From assembly GCF_009937955.1 (NCBI RefSeq), contig NZ_AP018439.1, forward strand, positions 4,216,001-4,280,000: a DNA stretch of 64,000 nt, in the 5' to 3' direction. The notes beneath the pieces were generated by a model. The model did not search any database, was not told where the DNA came from, and saw nothing but the letters and a program-made list of their open reading frames with translations. Each line of letters opens with the position of its first letter. Within the stretch, counting starts at the first letter, position 1. Positions 50,237-59,720 of the stretch are shown piece by piece. This stretch comes from Undibacterium sp. KW1. GTDB taxonomy: Bacteria; Pseudomonadota; Gammaproteobacteria; Burkholderiales; Burkholderiaceae_D. The position numbers were made by a program, and so were the translations under genes.

Positions 50237-51808
50237 TTAACGCCGCTTTTTCTCTTCCGCCAGTTGTTCCTTGTGCTTCTCTTTCCATTCACGCTCGCGG
50301 GCATCGATGACGGACAGTTCATAATACTGCGCATCTTTTTCGCGCCGGGCAATGTCCAGTTGTTGCAGGGCGGCGGCGAGGTTATTTTCTATGCCATAGG
50401 CCTCGGCCAGGGCAACATGTTGGGCGGCTTGTTTGCCCTGGGCGGCATAGACCTTGGCCAGCAGGTTATAGAGTTGCGCTTCTTGCCTGTACAGCACGAT
50501 CTGGTCACGCAAGAAAACAGCCGCCTGCTCTTCTTTGCCGTCGGCCAGCAGAGCCTCAGCATATTGCACGGCCACGCCGCGTGAGAGCGGCAGGTCACGC
50601 ATGGCTTTTTCTGCCTCTTTGACGGCGGCGGCAGTTTGCTTGTCGCCGATCAGGATGTCGATGGACATATCGACATACATATTGCTATAAGTGAGCATGC
50701 TTTTGTATGCGGGTATCTGTTCCAGCATTTTGCGCGATTGATCCAGCAATTTGCGGGCGGTAGCGAAGTCCAGACGCTTGTAGGCGATAAAGGCCTGTCC
50801 GTATTTGGCAGTAATCTGGTCTTCGAGTTTGCCGGTTTTGGCCTGGGTGTCAAAAAAGGTGCTGGCATCCATCAGGCCCTGGGTGCTGCTGTCTTGCAAT
50901 ACCCTGATCCTGGCCTTGGTGAGCAAAAATTCCAGGCTATCGGCATGCTGGCGGTAACGCTGCTCTGAAAGGCGCGATTGTATGTCGGCTATCCTTTCGC
51001 TGGTCAGCGGGTGGCTGCGCAAAAACGGTGGCAGGTTATCGTTATAGTTGCGCATGGAACTTTGCAGTCGGCCAAAAAAATTGACCATGCCCGAAGGGTC
51101 AAAGCCTGAGTCCCGCAATATCTGGAAGCCTACGCGGTCAGCCTCACGCTCGGCATCGCGGCCAAAATTCAGTTGTTTCTGTATCGCCAGGCCCTGCCCG
51201 CCAGTGGCAATTGCCATTGCGGCATCAGGGCTGGATCGTGCGGCCAGCACGGCCAGGGCCAGTGCCGCCAGAGGGATCAGGGCATCGCCACGCTGGCTGG
51301 TCAGCATGCGGGCGATATGGCGCTGGGCCACGTGACCGATCTCATGGCCCATGACCGAGGCCAGCTCAGATTCAGATTGTGCCGCCAGGATCAGGCCAGA
51401 ATGAAAACCAATAAAGCCACCAGGAAAGGCAAAGGCGTTCAGCACCGGATCACGCACGGCAAAAAATTCAAAATTGAAATTGGTTTCGCCACGGGCATCT
51501 GGCCGCGCTTCCAGCATCTTGTTACCGAGACGGTTCAAGTATTCGCTGACCGGGGCGTCGTCCATATAGTCAGGGTCGCGCCTGACCACGCTCATGATTT
51601 GCTCGCCAAGCTTGCGCTCTGCCAGCGGTGACAGGTCTTCACGCGAAGTGTCACCCAAAGTCGGCAGGTTTTGCGCCTGAACCAGTGCAGGCGACAGATT
51701 GGCACTCCCCAGGCCCACTGCCAGCAAAACCGCCAGCCGCAAGGCTGACAAAGCAGGCAGGCGAAAAACACGTCGCAAGGGGTTCTCAATGCTATGATAC
51801 TTGGACAC
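50237..51808 (-). CDS. bepA: BepA-like periplasmic M48 metalloprotease with TPR domain
   Basis: 523 residues, signal peptide ending VQAQNL. N-terminal M48 peptidase: HEIGH in VMGHEIGHVAQRH, the third ligand in DAEREADRVGF, and the FHSGLILAAQSESELA segment. C-terminal TPR domain from about 300 (KYGQAFIAYKRLDFATARKLLDQ, YAEALLADGKEEQAAVFL, KVYAAQGKQAAQHVALAEAYG). BepA promotes assembly of or degrades LptD and other stalled outer-membrane proteins. The tail is highly charged (EWKEKHKEQLAEEKKRR). It is divergent from moaC and cotranscribed with the following lipoprotein gene. Confidence 0.9.
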   Translation of the reverse strand: MSKYHSIENPLRRVFRLPALSALRLAVLLAVGLGSANLSPALVQAQNLPTLGDTSREDLSPLAERKLGEQIMSVVRRDPDYMDDAPVSEYLNRLGNKMLEARPDARGETNFNFEFFAVRDPVLNAFAFPGGFIGFHSGLILAAQSESELASVMGHEIGHVAQRHIARMLTSQRGDALIPLAALALAVLAARSSPDAAMAIATGGQGLAIQKQLNFGRDAEREADRVGFQILRDSGFDPSGMVNFFGRLQSSMRNYNDNLPPFLRSHPLTSERIADIQSRLSEQRYRQHADSLEFLLTKARIRVLQDSSTQGLMDASTFFDTQAKTGKLEDQITAKYGQAFIAYKRLDFATARKLLDQSRKMLEQIPAYKSMLTYSNMYVDMSIDILIGDKQTAAAVKEAEKAMRDLPLSRGVAVQYAEALLADGKEEQAAVFLRDQIVLYRQEAQLYNLLAKVYAAQGKQAAQHVALAEAYGIENNLAAALQQLDIARREKDAQYYELSVIDAREREWKEKHKEQLAEEKKRR

Positions 51809-51892
51809 TAATAGCTTCCTTATTTTTCAGGACTTAACCCGGGCGTGATTGAGTAAACTCATCATACCGCCGTACAGGTTTTTTACACAACA

Positions 51893-52420
51893 ATGAGCAC
51901 AGATACAAGCAAAACACAGCAGCCCCATGAATTGTCCCCAGAACTGACCCATTTTGACGCAAGTGGTCAGGCTCATATGGTGGATGTTGGCAATAAAAAC
52001 AATAGCCACCGCATCGCCGTTGCCCGTGGCCATATTCGCATGCAGGCAGCCACCCTGGCCATCATCCAGCAGGGCAATGCCAAGAAAGGCGATGTTATCG
52101 GCATAGCCCGCATCGCCGCCATCATGGCTGCCAAACGCACCAGCGACCTCATCCCGCTGTGCCACCCGCTGGCACTGACCCGCGTCACTGTTGATTTTAG
52201 CATTGATGCAAGTAACAACACTGTTACATGCGAGGCCCAGGTTGAAACCGTGGGTAAAACCGGTGTCGAAATGGAGGCCCTTACTGCAGTGCAAGTTGGC
52301 CTGCTGACAATTTACGATATGTGCAAGGCTGCCGACCGTGGCATGGTCATGACCGACATACGGGTGCTGGAGAAGCACGGCGGCAAATCTGGCGACTGGG
52401 TGGCGGATATCGACAAATGA
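51893..52420 (+). CDS. moaC: Cyclic pyranopterin monophosphate synthase
   Basis: 175 residues. The signature blocks are [58 protein letters not shown], and [28 protein letters not shown], with the catalytic Lys/Asp in the last one. MoaC completes formation of cyclic pyranopterin monophosphate, the first step of molybdenum cofactor synthesis. moaA is not in the window. Its stop overlaps the start of the endonuclease-V-like gene by four bases. Confidence 0.95.
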   Translation: MSTDTSKTQQPHELSPELTHFDASGQAHMVDVGNKNNSHRIAVARGHIRMQAATLAIIQQGNAKKGDVIGIARIAAIMAAKRTSDLIPLCHPLALTRVTVDFSIDASNNTVTCEAQVETVGKTGVEMEALTAVQVGLLTIYDMCKAADRGMVMTDIRVLEKHGGKSGDWVADIDK

Positions 52421-52968
52421 CAGCAATACCAGCCACTTTGCTGGCGGTGGATGTGCATTACAGTAGCGACGAAGCTGGTGAAAGCGCCTGCGTTGCCGGT
52501 GTCGTCTTCCACAACTGGGATGACGACAAACCGGCGAAAACCTGTATCAGTCGCATCAGCAACGTGGCCAACTATGTGCCCGGCGAATTCTATAAACGCG
52601 AGCTGCCCTGCATCCTGCAATTGCTGGCGGAACATGATCTACAGCCAGACTGCATCATCATCGACGGCTATGTTTATCTGGATGGCATAAGCAAACCCGG
52701 CCTGGGCTGCTACCTGCACGAGGCGCTGGCTGGCAAGGTCAGCATCATCGGCGTAGCCAAATCGTCATTCTCGGCCATAGCCGCCTCGTTCGGCATCTGC
52801 CGGGGCGAGAGTATCAAGCCGCTGTACATCACCAGCCTGGGCATGGACCTCGCTACAGCTCAGGCCAGCATCACCGCCATGCATGGCGAATACCGGCTGC
52901 CAACTTTGTTGAAGCAGGTCGATCAACTGTGCCGTGAAGCGGGGGCTAAACCTGCCGACAATATCTGA
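52417..52968 (+). CDS. Endonuclease V-like protein
   Basis: 183 residues from an ATG overlapping the moaC stop (ATGA). The endonuclease V fold is seen in [11 protein letters not shown] (Asp), [18 protein letters not shown] (Glu), [12 protein letters not shown] (Asp) and IIGVAKSSF (Lys), which together match the catalytic set of the RNase H-like Nfi family. Nfi cleaves near deaminated bases such as hypoxanthine. At 183 residues it is shorter than the E. coli enzyme (about 223) and may be a diverged subgroup, so I do not assign nfi outright. Confidence 0.8.
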   Translation: MTAIPATLLAVDVHYSSDEAGESACVAGVVFHNWDDDKPAKTCISRISNVANYVPGEFYKRELPCILQLLAEHDLQPDCIIIDGYVYLDGISKPGLGCYLHEALAGKVSIIGVAKSSFSAIAASFGICRGESIKPLYITSLGMDLATAQASITAMHGEYRLPTLLKQVDQLCREAGAKPADNI

Positions 52969-53048
52969 AACGCTGGTCTTGAGCCCAGACATGGCAGGCA
53001 AGCAGCAGCACTGATGACAACAGCAGATTTACAGAGGAAACAAGCACA

Positions 53049-53378
53049 ATGAAAAACAGCCTGCTCATCTTGTCTTGCCCCGCCTGCGGAGAGGCCGCCT
53101 GCTCTGCCAGCCACAAAACCCTGACCACTTTGTGCGACCTGCCCGTGCGATGCAAAAACTGCCATCGCAGCCTAACCTGCCACTGGCACATTGCCTTAGT
53201 TCTAGGAACGCTGACAGGTAACAGCTGGTTTGGTGCTGCTATTTTCTGGATACTTTCTTATAAAACCTTCGCCTTGACTTTGTTAACCCTTCCCGTGGCT
53301 ATCGCCCTACCGCTAGTATTGCGCGCCAGGTTTTATGAAAGAAAAAAGCGGCGTTTTTTTCGCAGTGAATGGAAATGA
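53049..53378 (+). CDS. Small zinc-ribbon membrane protein
   Basis: 109 residues. The N-terminus has two Cys pairs, SCPACGEAAC and RCKNCHRSLTC, that can form a zinc ribbon, followed by two hydrophobic segments at about 50-70 and 75-92 and a basic end (YERKKRRFFRSEWK). Start ATG at 53049 follows AGAGGAAAC. Style and size recall one- or two-helix anchored zinc-ribbon proteins of unknown function. It lies between the endonuclease V-like gene and another Cys-rich gene. Confidence 0.6.
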   Translation: MKNSLLILSCPACGEAACSASHKTLTTLCDLPVRCKNCHRSLTCHWHIALVLGTLTGNSWFGAAIFWILSYKTFALTLLTLPVAIALPLVLRARFYERKKRRFFRSEWK

Positions 53379-53425
53379 CATGCCTTGACCGGGATCAAAT
53401 ACCTGAATTTTAGAAAGAGACAAAC

Positions 53426-53716
53426 ATGCCAATATTTACCAGTTGGGGGCCCAAAGATGCGCATTCTCCATGCACCCTTGCATCTGGCGAAGACCCGCCC
53501 TGCTTCAAGGATGGCACACCAGAACCAGATTGCGAACAATTGTTCTGGCGCATAGAGGCAGCCACCTGGGAAGAAGCAATGGCCATCTACCACCTGCGCC
53601 AGGGGTGGGAACCCTATAACCCTGGAGTAAAAGCCATGCCCTGCCCCAAATGCGGCTCGTTGTTTTATCCCGAAGGAAGTGGGCAGTGCTGGAAGTGTGA
53701 GAAACGGATTTGCTGA
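53426..53716 (+). CDS. Small cysteine-rich protein with C-terminal zinc ribbon
   Basis: 96 residues. The end is a C4 zinc ribbon: PCPKCGSLFYPEGSGQCWKCE, split here as CPKC and CWKC 17 residues apart. The front part (PCTLASGEDPPCFKDGTPEPDC) adds three further cysteines, and WRIEAATWEEAMAIYHLRQGWEPY is helical. No signal peptide. No family recognised. It follows the membrane zinc-ribbon gene by 47 bp on the same strand and is followed by a short A+T-rich gap before oppositely oriented orphans. Confidence 0.65.
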   Translation: MPIFTSWGPKDAHSPCTLASGEDPPCFKDGTPEPDCEQLFWRIEAATWEEAMAIYHLRQGWEPYNPGVKAMPCPKCGSLFYPEGSGQCWKCEKRIC

Positions 53717-53759
53717 CAAAGTTGCACCAAAATGGAGTCAGGTCTCTTTAACAAAAAAA

Positions 53760-54176
53760 TTACACAGAATCCCGAATCCCCTCAAGTCTGCAGGCTTCTA
53801 AAATTGCCGCATTGATGGCCATGCCCATAGGAGGAGATTGTACTTTCCCCTCTTCGTTAAAAACCAAGGTCAGCAGGCCCATCGAGGAAGCGCAATCAAA
53901 TTCCTTTTTGCAATCATCTATCGAAGATCTGATTAGCAAATTCAATTCATCTGATCCGTAGAAAACCATTAATACACCATCTACTAAATCGAGTTCAGTA
54001 AACGGATCAAAATGTCTGAATTTTTCAAGAAAATTCTCCATTTCTTTTGATAGCTTTACATACACTGCAATACACAAGACCTTTTTAATGTCCAAATGAA
54101 CGCCCGACATATTTCTTTTTTTAAATGCCCGTAGAAAGGTATCAAAAAAACGAGTCAATCTGTTGTAAATTATCAC
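53760..54176 (-). CDS. Hypothetical protein, 138 aa
   Basis: Up to 138 residues; an internal ATG at 54110 would give 116. Soluble, with LDIKKVLCIAVYVKLSKEMENFLEKFRHF and FTELDLVDGVLMVFYGSDEL as main structured parts. Low G+C, unlike the moaC region beside it. No family recognised. Its neighbour on the same strand is a CPCC-type gene; both fit the pattern of orphan immunity genes. Confidence 0.5.
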   Translation of the reverse strand: MIIYNRLTRFFDTFLRAFKKRNMSGVHLDIKKVLCIAVYVKLSKEMENFLEKFRHFDPFTELDLVDGVLMVFYGSDELNLLIRSSIDDCKKEFDCASSMGLLTLVFNEEGKVQSPPMGMAINAAILEACRLEGIRDSV

Positions 54177-54313
54177 TACCTCATTCCTCCTTACAAGGAT
54201 GTCATCAACTCTACAACCCGGTCAGGAGTATAAGCTATGCTACGGAAATGTATGAATGTAAGCGTAGTAATCGGTTCGTTGCCGAAATTCGTGCCGAAGC
54301 AAACACGAGATTT

Positions 54314-54925
54314 TTACTCATTGAAAATCAATGACTTAGAATTTTCGTTTAAGAGACCAGCCCCCGTTTTTTTTGATAAATATCGATCCCGACCATCCGA
54401 AAGGACATATCGCCGAACCTCTTCAGTAACTGCGCCAATACGTTGGAAATTCTGCTGCGCATCACGCAGCGTCATATGATTCGGCCCACTGTGTCGATCA
54501 AATTCAGTTGTCCCGTCATCCTCCCAAAAGCACACACGACAAATATCATATGCCGCACTCTCTTCCAGGCTTCGGTATCCGCAGCATGGGCACGTCGCTA
54601 GCTCCTCAACGTCGCCTTCAACCACATCATCCAACCCTAGAAGGGTGATCTGGTTTTTCAAATACGAGTTGACCACCCCTATATATGCGTGTTTAAGGGC
54701 AATCTGCAGCAGAGGGTCATATATCGCACTGTTCGGGTCGTCCGGCTCGTCAGTACGTGCGATCTTTACTTTTAAAAGATCAGGAAGACTTTCATATTCA
54801 GGATCGCCCGCATTAATGGGCCACCAATCCAGCAGCAAGGCCTCACGCTCCTCCCTGGAAAGTCGAGCAAGGTCATGTTGCCCTAACAAATCAATTGCTT
54901 CATCTCTAGTCATATGAGTCACCAC
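54314..54925 (-). CDS. CPCC-type cysteine-rich protein
   Basis: 203 residues. The region ATCPCCGYRSLEESAAYDICRVCFWEDDGTTEFDRHSGPNHMTLRDAQ, here given in pieces CPCCGYRSL / YDICRVCFWEDD / GPNHMTLRDAQ, is the Cys_rich_CPCC family signature with two C-x2-C zinc pairs. The N-terminal 100 residues (helices with REEREALLLDWWPI and LLQIALKHAYIGVV) are an additional domain. CPCC proteins are often found beside polymorphic toxins; the immunity role is suggested, not shown. Start: two ATGs, 54925 and 54913, are possible. Confidence 0.75.
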   Translation of the reverse strand: MVTHMTRDEAIDLLGQHDLARLSREEREALLLDWWPINAGDPEYESLPDLLKVKIARTDEPDDPNSAIYDPLLQIALKHAYIGVVNSYLKNQITLLGLDDVVEGDVEELATCPCCGYRSLEESAAYDICRVCFWEDDGTTEFDRHSGPNHMTLRDAQQNFQRIGAVTEEVRRYVLSDGRDRYLSKKTGAGLLNENSKSLIFNE

Positions 54926-55115
54926 TTAAAATTACCGACCTCCCAGTTGCTCCACAAAACTCAATTGCGGCCAGAACCACACATAAAATGAGCTCATAAG
55001 TAGAGGCAGATCTGACATTACAACAATTCTATACTACAGAAATGCGTAAATATAGGAACCTCTTTGTATTCATTGAGATGTTTTTTGGGAGAGATTCGTG
55101 CGTCAAGTAGTTTCA

Positions 55116-55146
55116 AAAAACGGTCGTAAACCCCTTACGACCGTTA
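55116..55146 (-). terminator. Intrinsic terminator of the GH16 gene
   Basis: On the minus strand AACGGTCGTAA-GGGGT-TTACGACCGTT is a perfect 11-bp stem followed by TTTTG, about 20 bp beyond the GH16 stop. Confidence 0.9.
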
Positions 55147-55166
55147 CCCCTACAAACTCAGCAATA

Positions 55167-57071
55167 TCACTTCATCGTAAAACTCTGCTGCCCGGTATCG
55201 ACTGCATAGTTTTTAGCGACGTCCCAATAAGTGAAGCTGTATTTGACCAGATCCCCTGCCTTGAGCCCGCTGGCTGAGTAGCTGTTGTTGCCGTTAGACT
55301 GCGTCATGCGGAAGTTTTGCTGGCCGCCGGAGTTGACTGTGTAATGCACGTCTGCCCACGACGATGTGCTGATACCAAACTGCAATGTGCTTGCGTTGAT
55401 TTGCGTGGCGCTGGCTGAAACTGGAGTTGGAGTCGGTGTCGGCGTTGGTGTCGGAGTCGGTGTCGGCGTTGGTGTCGGAGTTGGTGTCGGAGTTGGTGTC
55501 GGAGTTGGTGTCGGAGTTGGTGTTGGTGTCGGCGTTGGGGTGGGTGTCGGCGTTGGGGTGGGTGTCGGAGTCGGCACACCAGTGTCCCAAATAATATCGT
55601 CAACCGCCCACTGGAAAGTGCTGCCCGGCAGGCTGCCATCGACGCTGTAGATCTGGAACAGATCAGACATCGATTGCAAGGCGATCAGGTTGCCCGCGAG
55701 TGCAGAAATGGGGATGGTGGCCGTGCCCCAGTTGCCGTCACGTACCAGGCCATAGCTCGCCACGCTTGCAGGAAAAGTAACTGAGCCCTGGTTGGTATAG
55801 GTATCACCGATGCCGACTTTGAAGGCGACGTTGGCGGGTATTTTGATCCTGAATTTCAGCGTGCCATTTCTGTAATTACTCATGTCACGCACCTGGCGCG
55901 ATTGTATGCTGCTGCCAAACCACTGGTTGGCAGCGGTGTAGTTCCAGGCAATGACATTGCTGCCTTCATACGGTGCAGTAGAGCCTGCCGACATCGACGC
56001 CTGGTTCCAGTTCCACACGTCAGAGCTGACACCAGCCGTCTGTTTGTTATTGACTGCGGTCAGATCGGTGAACACGCCAAATTTACCCACTTCAGGCACG
56101 TTGGGGTTGCCAACTTTCACCGCGCCTTTGCCATCGAGCTCATACACCCGTACATAATCGACATACATGGTGCCAGGCAAGGGTGTGGTCACTTGCGCTG
56201 GAGTTGCCGCGTCGGTGAAATTGCCGCCTACCGCGAGGTTAAACAGCAGGTAATACGGTGCCTGCAGCGAAGTTGAATTGACCGGCAAAGGGTTTTGATA
56301 CATGTCGCGCTCTACACCGTTATCGGTGACGGTAAAGCGCATTTGCGTATCAGTCCAGTACAGGCGGTAGGTGACGAAGCGGTTGATCAAAGGCGTCGAG
56401 GCGATATACCAGTTTTTGGTTTGCCAGGCAGTCGAGGCGGCACAACTGGGGTTGCCCGGCACGCAGGCGGCGTCCTGATAGGTGATGACGTTTGAGCCCA
56501 CATAATTATTGATCGCCGGGTAGCCAGCCAGCGCCCTGCCCGCATTGCTATGCCCCATTTCCATGATGTCGATTTCGCCGTTACGCGGCCAGGTTTGCGG
56601 GCTGGTACCCAGCATCCAGGCAGCAGGCCACAGCCCTGTGCCAACTTGTGGCGTGCTGATACGCATCTCCACCATGCCGTACTGGACTTGTACTTTGCCA
56701 GCAGAAGAGATTTTTCCAGACGTGAAGACGTTGCTGCCTATGACCTGGTTTTTTGCCTGGATTGCCAATGCACGCGTACCAGGTTCAAACGGCACGTTTT
56801 GTATCGAGACATTGTTGGGGCTGTAGTACTCCAGTTCCTGATTACCGTAGCCGCACAAATTGATTTGGCAGCCATTGCCATCATAGGCAGTCCACAAGCC
56901 AGTGTTGAGGCTGGTGCCATTAAATTCTTCTGACCAGATCAGTTTGCCTATCACAGGATTAGTGACACTGGCATAGGCGTGCGAGCCATAAGCCAGCAAG
57001 ATACTGGCCGCAATGGCGGTGAGTGTGCTGCTGCGCTTTTGTTTGTTGAGACGATAGTCCTGCCGATTCAT
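55167..57071 (-). CDS. Secreted modular beta-1,3-glucanase (GH16) with TP linker and C-terminal carbohydrate-binding domain
   Basis: 634 residues from the ATG at 57071, just after GGAGG. Signal peptide cut near HAYA-S (residue 34). GH16 domain about 40-310 with the catalytic motif [10 protein letters not shown] (Glu166 nucleophile, Glu171 acid/base), the E-x-D-x-x-E spacing with extra Met typical of laminarinases. Residues about 315-510 form a second beta-sandwich ([23 protein letters not shown]...). Then about 25 Thr-Pro repeats, and a C-terminal 80-residue module ([18 protein letters not shown] ... [10 protein letters not shown]) resembling CBM56, a beta-1,3-glucan binder. Substrate is probably laminarin, curdlan or fungal glucan. 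A LacI-type operator lies upstream. Confidence 0.92.
   Translation of the reverse strand: MNRQDYRLNKQKRSSTLTAIAASILLAYGSHAYASVTNPVIGKLIWSEEFNGTSLNTGLWTAYDGNGCQINLCGYGNQELEYYSPNNVSIQNVPFEPGTRALAIQAKNQVIGSNVFTSGKISSAGKVQVQYGMVEMRISTPQVGTGLWPAAWMLGTSPQTWPRNGEIDIMEMGHSNAGRALAGYPAINNYVGSNVITYQDAACVPGNPSCAASTAWQTKNWYIASTPLINRFVTYRLYWTDTQMRFTVTDNGVERDMYQNPLPVNSTSLQAPYYLLFNLAVGGNFTDAATPAQVTTPLPGTMYVDYVRVYELDGKGAVKVGNPNVPEVGKFGVFTDLTAVNNKQTAGVSSDVWNWNQASMSAGSTAPYEGSNVIAWNYTAANQWFGSSIQSRQVRDMSNYRNGTLKFRIKIPANVAFKVGIGDTYTNQGSVTFPASVASYGLVRDGNWGTATIPISALAGNLIALQSMSDLFQIYSVDGSLPGSTFQWAVDDIIWDTGVPTPTPTPTPTPTPTPTPTPTPTPTPTPTPTPTPTPTPTPTPTPTPTPTPTPVSASATQINASTLQFGISTSSWADVHYTVNSGGQQNFRMTQSNGNNSYSASGLKAGDLVKYSFTYWDVAKNYAVDTGQQSFTMK
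55424..55572. repeat. Low-complexity GGTGTC/GGTGTT-type tract coding for (Thr-Pro)n
   Basis: About 150 bp of imperfect hexamers (GGAGTCGGTGTC, GGCGTTGGTGTC and so on). On the coding strand it makes about 25 Thr-Pro units, the linker between modules of the GH16 protein. Third-base variation between C, T and A shows that the protein repeat, not the DNA repeat, is under selection. Confidence 0.9.
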
Positions 57072-57213
57072 CATGCCTCCGTTATTTTCAATTTTAAAAA
57101 CAGGGTTTAGACGGATTGACATGGAAAATCGCTGTCAACAACGTCTGTCTGAGCTATGTGTAAAGACCATTGATATCAATTCCCGAACCTGCTTCCATTT
57201 AATCCACATTTTT

Positions 57214-57227
57214 TGGAAACGTTTCCA
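57214..57227 (-). promoter_or_regulatory. LacI-family operator candidate upstream of the GH16 gene
   Basis: TGGAAACGTTTCCA is a perfect 14-bp palindrome of the LacI/GalR form, with central CG and WGGAAAC half-sites as used by sugar-responsive repressors. It lies 143 bp before the GH16 start in an A+T-rich promoter region. No LacI-family gene is in the window. Confidence 0.7.
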
Positions 57228-57470
57228 TTCGAGAATTTAAATAGTGATATTATTTTTATTTCTTGTCAATGAAAATTTTGCACTTGGGGGTTACATTGAT
57301 CAGAAAGCAACATTACTATCCAGGCGGGTGCAAGGCGCTTATTGTGTGGCTGAGAAAGGGCTAATAACGGTGAGCGATACCGGCAAAACGAAAACGGAAA
57401 CGGGGTTGTAACCGAATCCAGTAGCCACAGATCTGCCCATCACCTGGACGCAACGCGGTACTGCGATGCT

Positions 57471-57614
57471 TCTGGAGTAGCTGTGCTACTTGGGCGAAAT
57501 CCAGCTTTATGTTTCGCTAGCTCCACATGGGTGAAGCTGCGATTCACGCAAGCACACGTTAAAGCAAAAGGCACGACGGCATTTTTTGAAACAAGCGTGT
57601 GATGGCGTGATAAA
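57471..57614. repeat. Dispersed repeat P, copy 1
   Basis: Starts TCTGGAGTAGCTGTGCTA and runs through CACATGGGTGAAGCT, CACACGTTAAAGCAAAAGGC and ACGACGGCATTTT to GTGTGATGGCGTG. A second copy lies at 61900-62039, same orientation, about 80% identical by eye. The flanking parts of the 57228-57798 gap hold no gene that I can see. Confidence 0.8.
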
Positions 57615-57798
57615 TTTTATCGCGGTGTGTTGCGAGTATGTTGTTCGGCTACTTGACTACCGGGGGCTAATGGGTGACCCCAATTTTGGTCATAGAACAA
57701 TTCAGTCAATCAGGCAAAAACGAATTGATTTGAATGGACTGTTTAGGTGATACTGGCCATAATTTTATTGTTGCTTATCTACCTATTGGAGCCTGCGG

Positions 57799-58239
57799 AT
57801 GGACATACCGGAAAAAACACATGAGCTCATAAAGGAGATATGCGCAGAAGGTAATGTATTTGTCGAGATGGGAGAATTCCAAGATGCCCATAAGAATTAC
57901 ATTGAGGCACTGAACTTAGTTCCCGAACCCAAGCAAGACTACGCGGCGACAACATGGATTCTTGCAGCCCTTGGTGATACGTACTTCCTGGTGCAGGATT
58001 ACGCACAAGCACAACAAGTGTTTGCTGATGCAATGCATTGTGTCGGTGCAATTGGCAATCCATTTTTGCATCTTCGCAACGGACAAATAGCGTTTGAACT
58101 TGGAGATACGGCGCGCGCGGCAGATGAGCTTTGCCGTGCATATATGGGGGCAGGAAAAGAAATATTTGAACGCGATGATTCCAAGTACTTTGAGTTTCTC
58201 AAAGCAAAAATATCACCACCAGCCAACGGCGCTTGGTGA
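57799..58239 (+). CDS. TPR-like immunity-type protein, 146 aa
   Basis: 146 residues with two to three tetratricopeptide-like units: LIKEICAEGNVFVEMGEFQDAHKNYIEALNLVP, WILAALGDTYFLVQDYAQAQQVFADAMH and HLRNGQIAFELGDTARAADEL (given in parts: GNVFVEMGEFQDA, GDTYFLVQDYAQA, GQIAFELGDTARA). The G-xxx-A helical hairpins are typical. No signal peptide. Short TPR proteins of this kind are frequent among orphan immunity genes. Starts 500 bp after the GH16 promoter region; GAGCCTGCGG upstream gives a weak ribosome site. Confidence 0.7.
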   Translation: MDIPEKTHELIKEICAEGNVFVEMGEFQDAHKNYIEALNLVPEPKQDYAATTWILAALGDTYFLVQDYAQAQQVFADAMHCVGAIGNPFLHLRNGQIAFELGDTARAADELCRAYMGAGKEIFERDDSKYFEFLKAKISPPANGAW

Positions 58240-58397
58240 GACTGAATTAGTATACTGTATAGCTGACAGAGTTTTTGTGCTACGACACGTTTCGATCAAC
58301 GTGCTGGGTGAGTCGTAACGCAACCAACTGGCTGTTTTCCAAAAATAAAGTCTTGAAATGGCAGCGTGACCAAGGACTTCGTTAAATTACGTACTGA

Positions 58398-59174
58398 ATG
58401 AATACATTTGACATTTTGCACCCCGGCCCTTGGTTTGGGGAAAAACCTGAATCGTTGGATGCGATCAAAAGTCTATCCTCAGATAACGAGGAGGCCAGAT
58501 TTTTTGAAATATGCCGTCGCTTAAAATGTGGAGACTTTACGGCTAGATCCGAACTTGAGAGATTTATTCTTTCATGCACTAATGAAGTTGTAAAACGGCT
58601 CTCTATAAGGCTCTATTGTTATATTGCCAGACATCAGGATATAAGTTTTCTTGGAAATTTATTAGCGAGCTGCACGCACGAAGAAGTATTTTCAATTGTG
58701 ATTTATGCGCCACATACGTTGTCGCTTCAAATCGTTCCGTATCTTTTTGCTTTACTTGAAGAGTATGAAAGCACATCAATTGAAGAGAATATTCTTTCTT
58801 CAATAAATAAAATATGTCCGTTCGAATACTATGGTGGACGAGTGAATATTGCCGAGCTTGGAGAGCGGTTTGCAGGGTTTGCGAAAAAAATGAATTTGGA
58901 AAATTACTACTACGATGGAGCTGAAGCTTTTGCAGGTAATCTAACAAAAATTTTGATCGAGACCGCGGCTTTAGCCAGACAAGGAAAAATGTCTTTCCCG
59001 CTTACAGACGTGCCGACATTATTGTCTATTTGGAGTGGTGAAAAGTGTCCGCTGTTCTACGGCGAGCAAGTTGCTGATAGTGATTTTGAAAGTGTCATAA
59101 AATTCTCAAAACATATTGCCTCTATGCGTTGGATTCGCGGTAAAAAATATTTTTACGGATATCTAATTGAATAG
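58398..59174 (+). CDS. Hypothetical protein with HEAT-like helices, 258 aa
   Basis: 258 residues, cytoplasmic. Helical pairs (SELERFILSCTNEVVKRLSIRLYCYIARHQD, FLGNLLASCTHEEVFSIVIYAPHT, SLQIVPYLFALLEEYESTSIEENILSSINKIC) read like irregular HEAT repeats. The late part has LSIWSGEKCPLFYGEQV and a basic-aromatic end. It resembles large immunity proteins (Imm47-like style), but I cannot assign the family. Low G+C, like the rest of this array. Gap to the TPR gene is 158 bp. Confidence 0.6.
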   Translation: MNTFDILHPGPWFGEKPESLDAIKSLSSDNEEARFFEICRRLKCGDFTARSELERFILSCTNEVVKRLSIRLYCYIARHQDISFLGNLLASCTHEEVFSIVIYAPHTLSLQIVPYLFALLEEYESTSIEENILSSINKICPFEYYGGRVNIAELGERFAGFAKKMNLENYYYDGAEAFAGNLTKILIETAALARQGKMSFPLTDVPTLLSIWSGEKCPLFYGEQVADSDFESVIKFSKHIASMRWIRGKKYFYGYLIE

Positions 59175-59227
59175 ACGTGCTAGCCGCTGTTTGGTGCTGC
59201 TCTATTCCGGAAAGCAAGGTTACGTAA

Positions 59228-59245
59228 GGTGCGTTGTATCGCACC
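59228..59245. repeat. GGTGCGTT-family hairpin
   Basis: GGTGCG-TTGTAT-CGCACC, perfect 6-bp stem followed by CTACAGGCTGCCTAT. Part of the family listed at 13531, 59721, 60763, 61858 and 62483. Confidence 0.6.
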
Positions 59246-59419
59246 CTACAGGCTGCCTATATGCCCCAAAAGCGTCTGTACAGTAGATATGGGACAGCCA
59301 TTTGTTTGGTTGGTTGGAGGACAGGGGGTACCTTGGCAGTCCTGCAGTCAACAAAATCCAGCTAGTGATTCGCAATGGCAATCAAGTGATTGCTGGTTAT
59401 CCAATTCGTTAAGGTGAAT

Positions 59420-59698
59420 ATGTACTTTGTAAAAGATAGCTGTCCCGTATGTCGAACAGGGATCTTAGGGGTTCGGCGTTGTGCAGATGGAAAAAACCTT
59501 GTTGTAATGTGTGAAGAATGTGAGTCCGTGTGGGCATCTCCTGAACTAATCTCGATATCGAATGCGCTAGATGCTGCTCCCCAAAATTTCGAAGTAGCAG
59601 AAATTACAGTCGCTATTGCAGGCAGCGCGGCAGGTTGGTCTAACCACGAAGAGATTGTTGCGAAAGGTTGGGAAGAATATATATCGGGTGAGCTATAG
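59420..59698 (+). CDS. Small zinc-ribbon protein, 92 aa
   Basis: 92 residues from the ATG at 59420, supported by AAGGTGAAT. The front half has DSCPVCRTGILGVRRC and MCEECESVW, two C-x2-C pairs that make a zinc ribbon. The second half is helical and acidic, with GSAAGWSNHEEIVAKGWEEYI. This matches a class of small CPxC-CxxC proteins found as orphans in polymorphic-toxin regions. No toxin is adjacent. Confidence 0.65.
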   Translation: MYFVKDSCPVCRTGILGVRRCADGKNLVVMCEECESVWASPELISISNALDAAPQNFEVAEITVAIAGSAAGWSNHEEIVAKGWEEYISGEL

Positions 59699-59720
59699 TA
59701 GTTTCGAATTAATCTGACAG

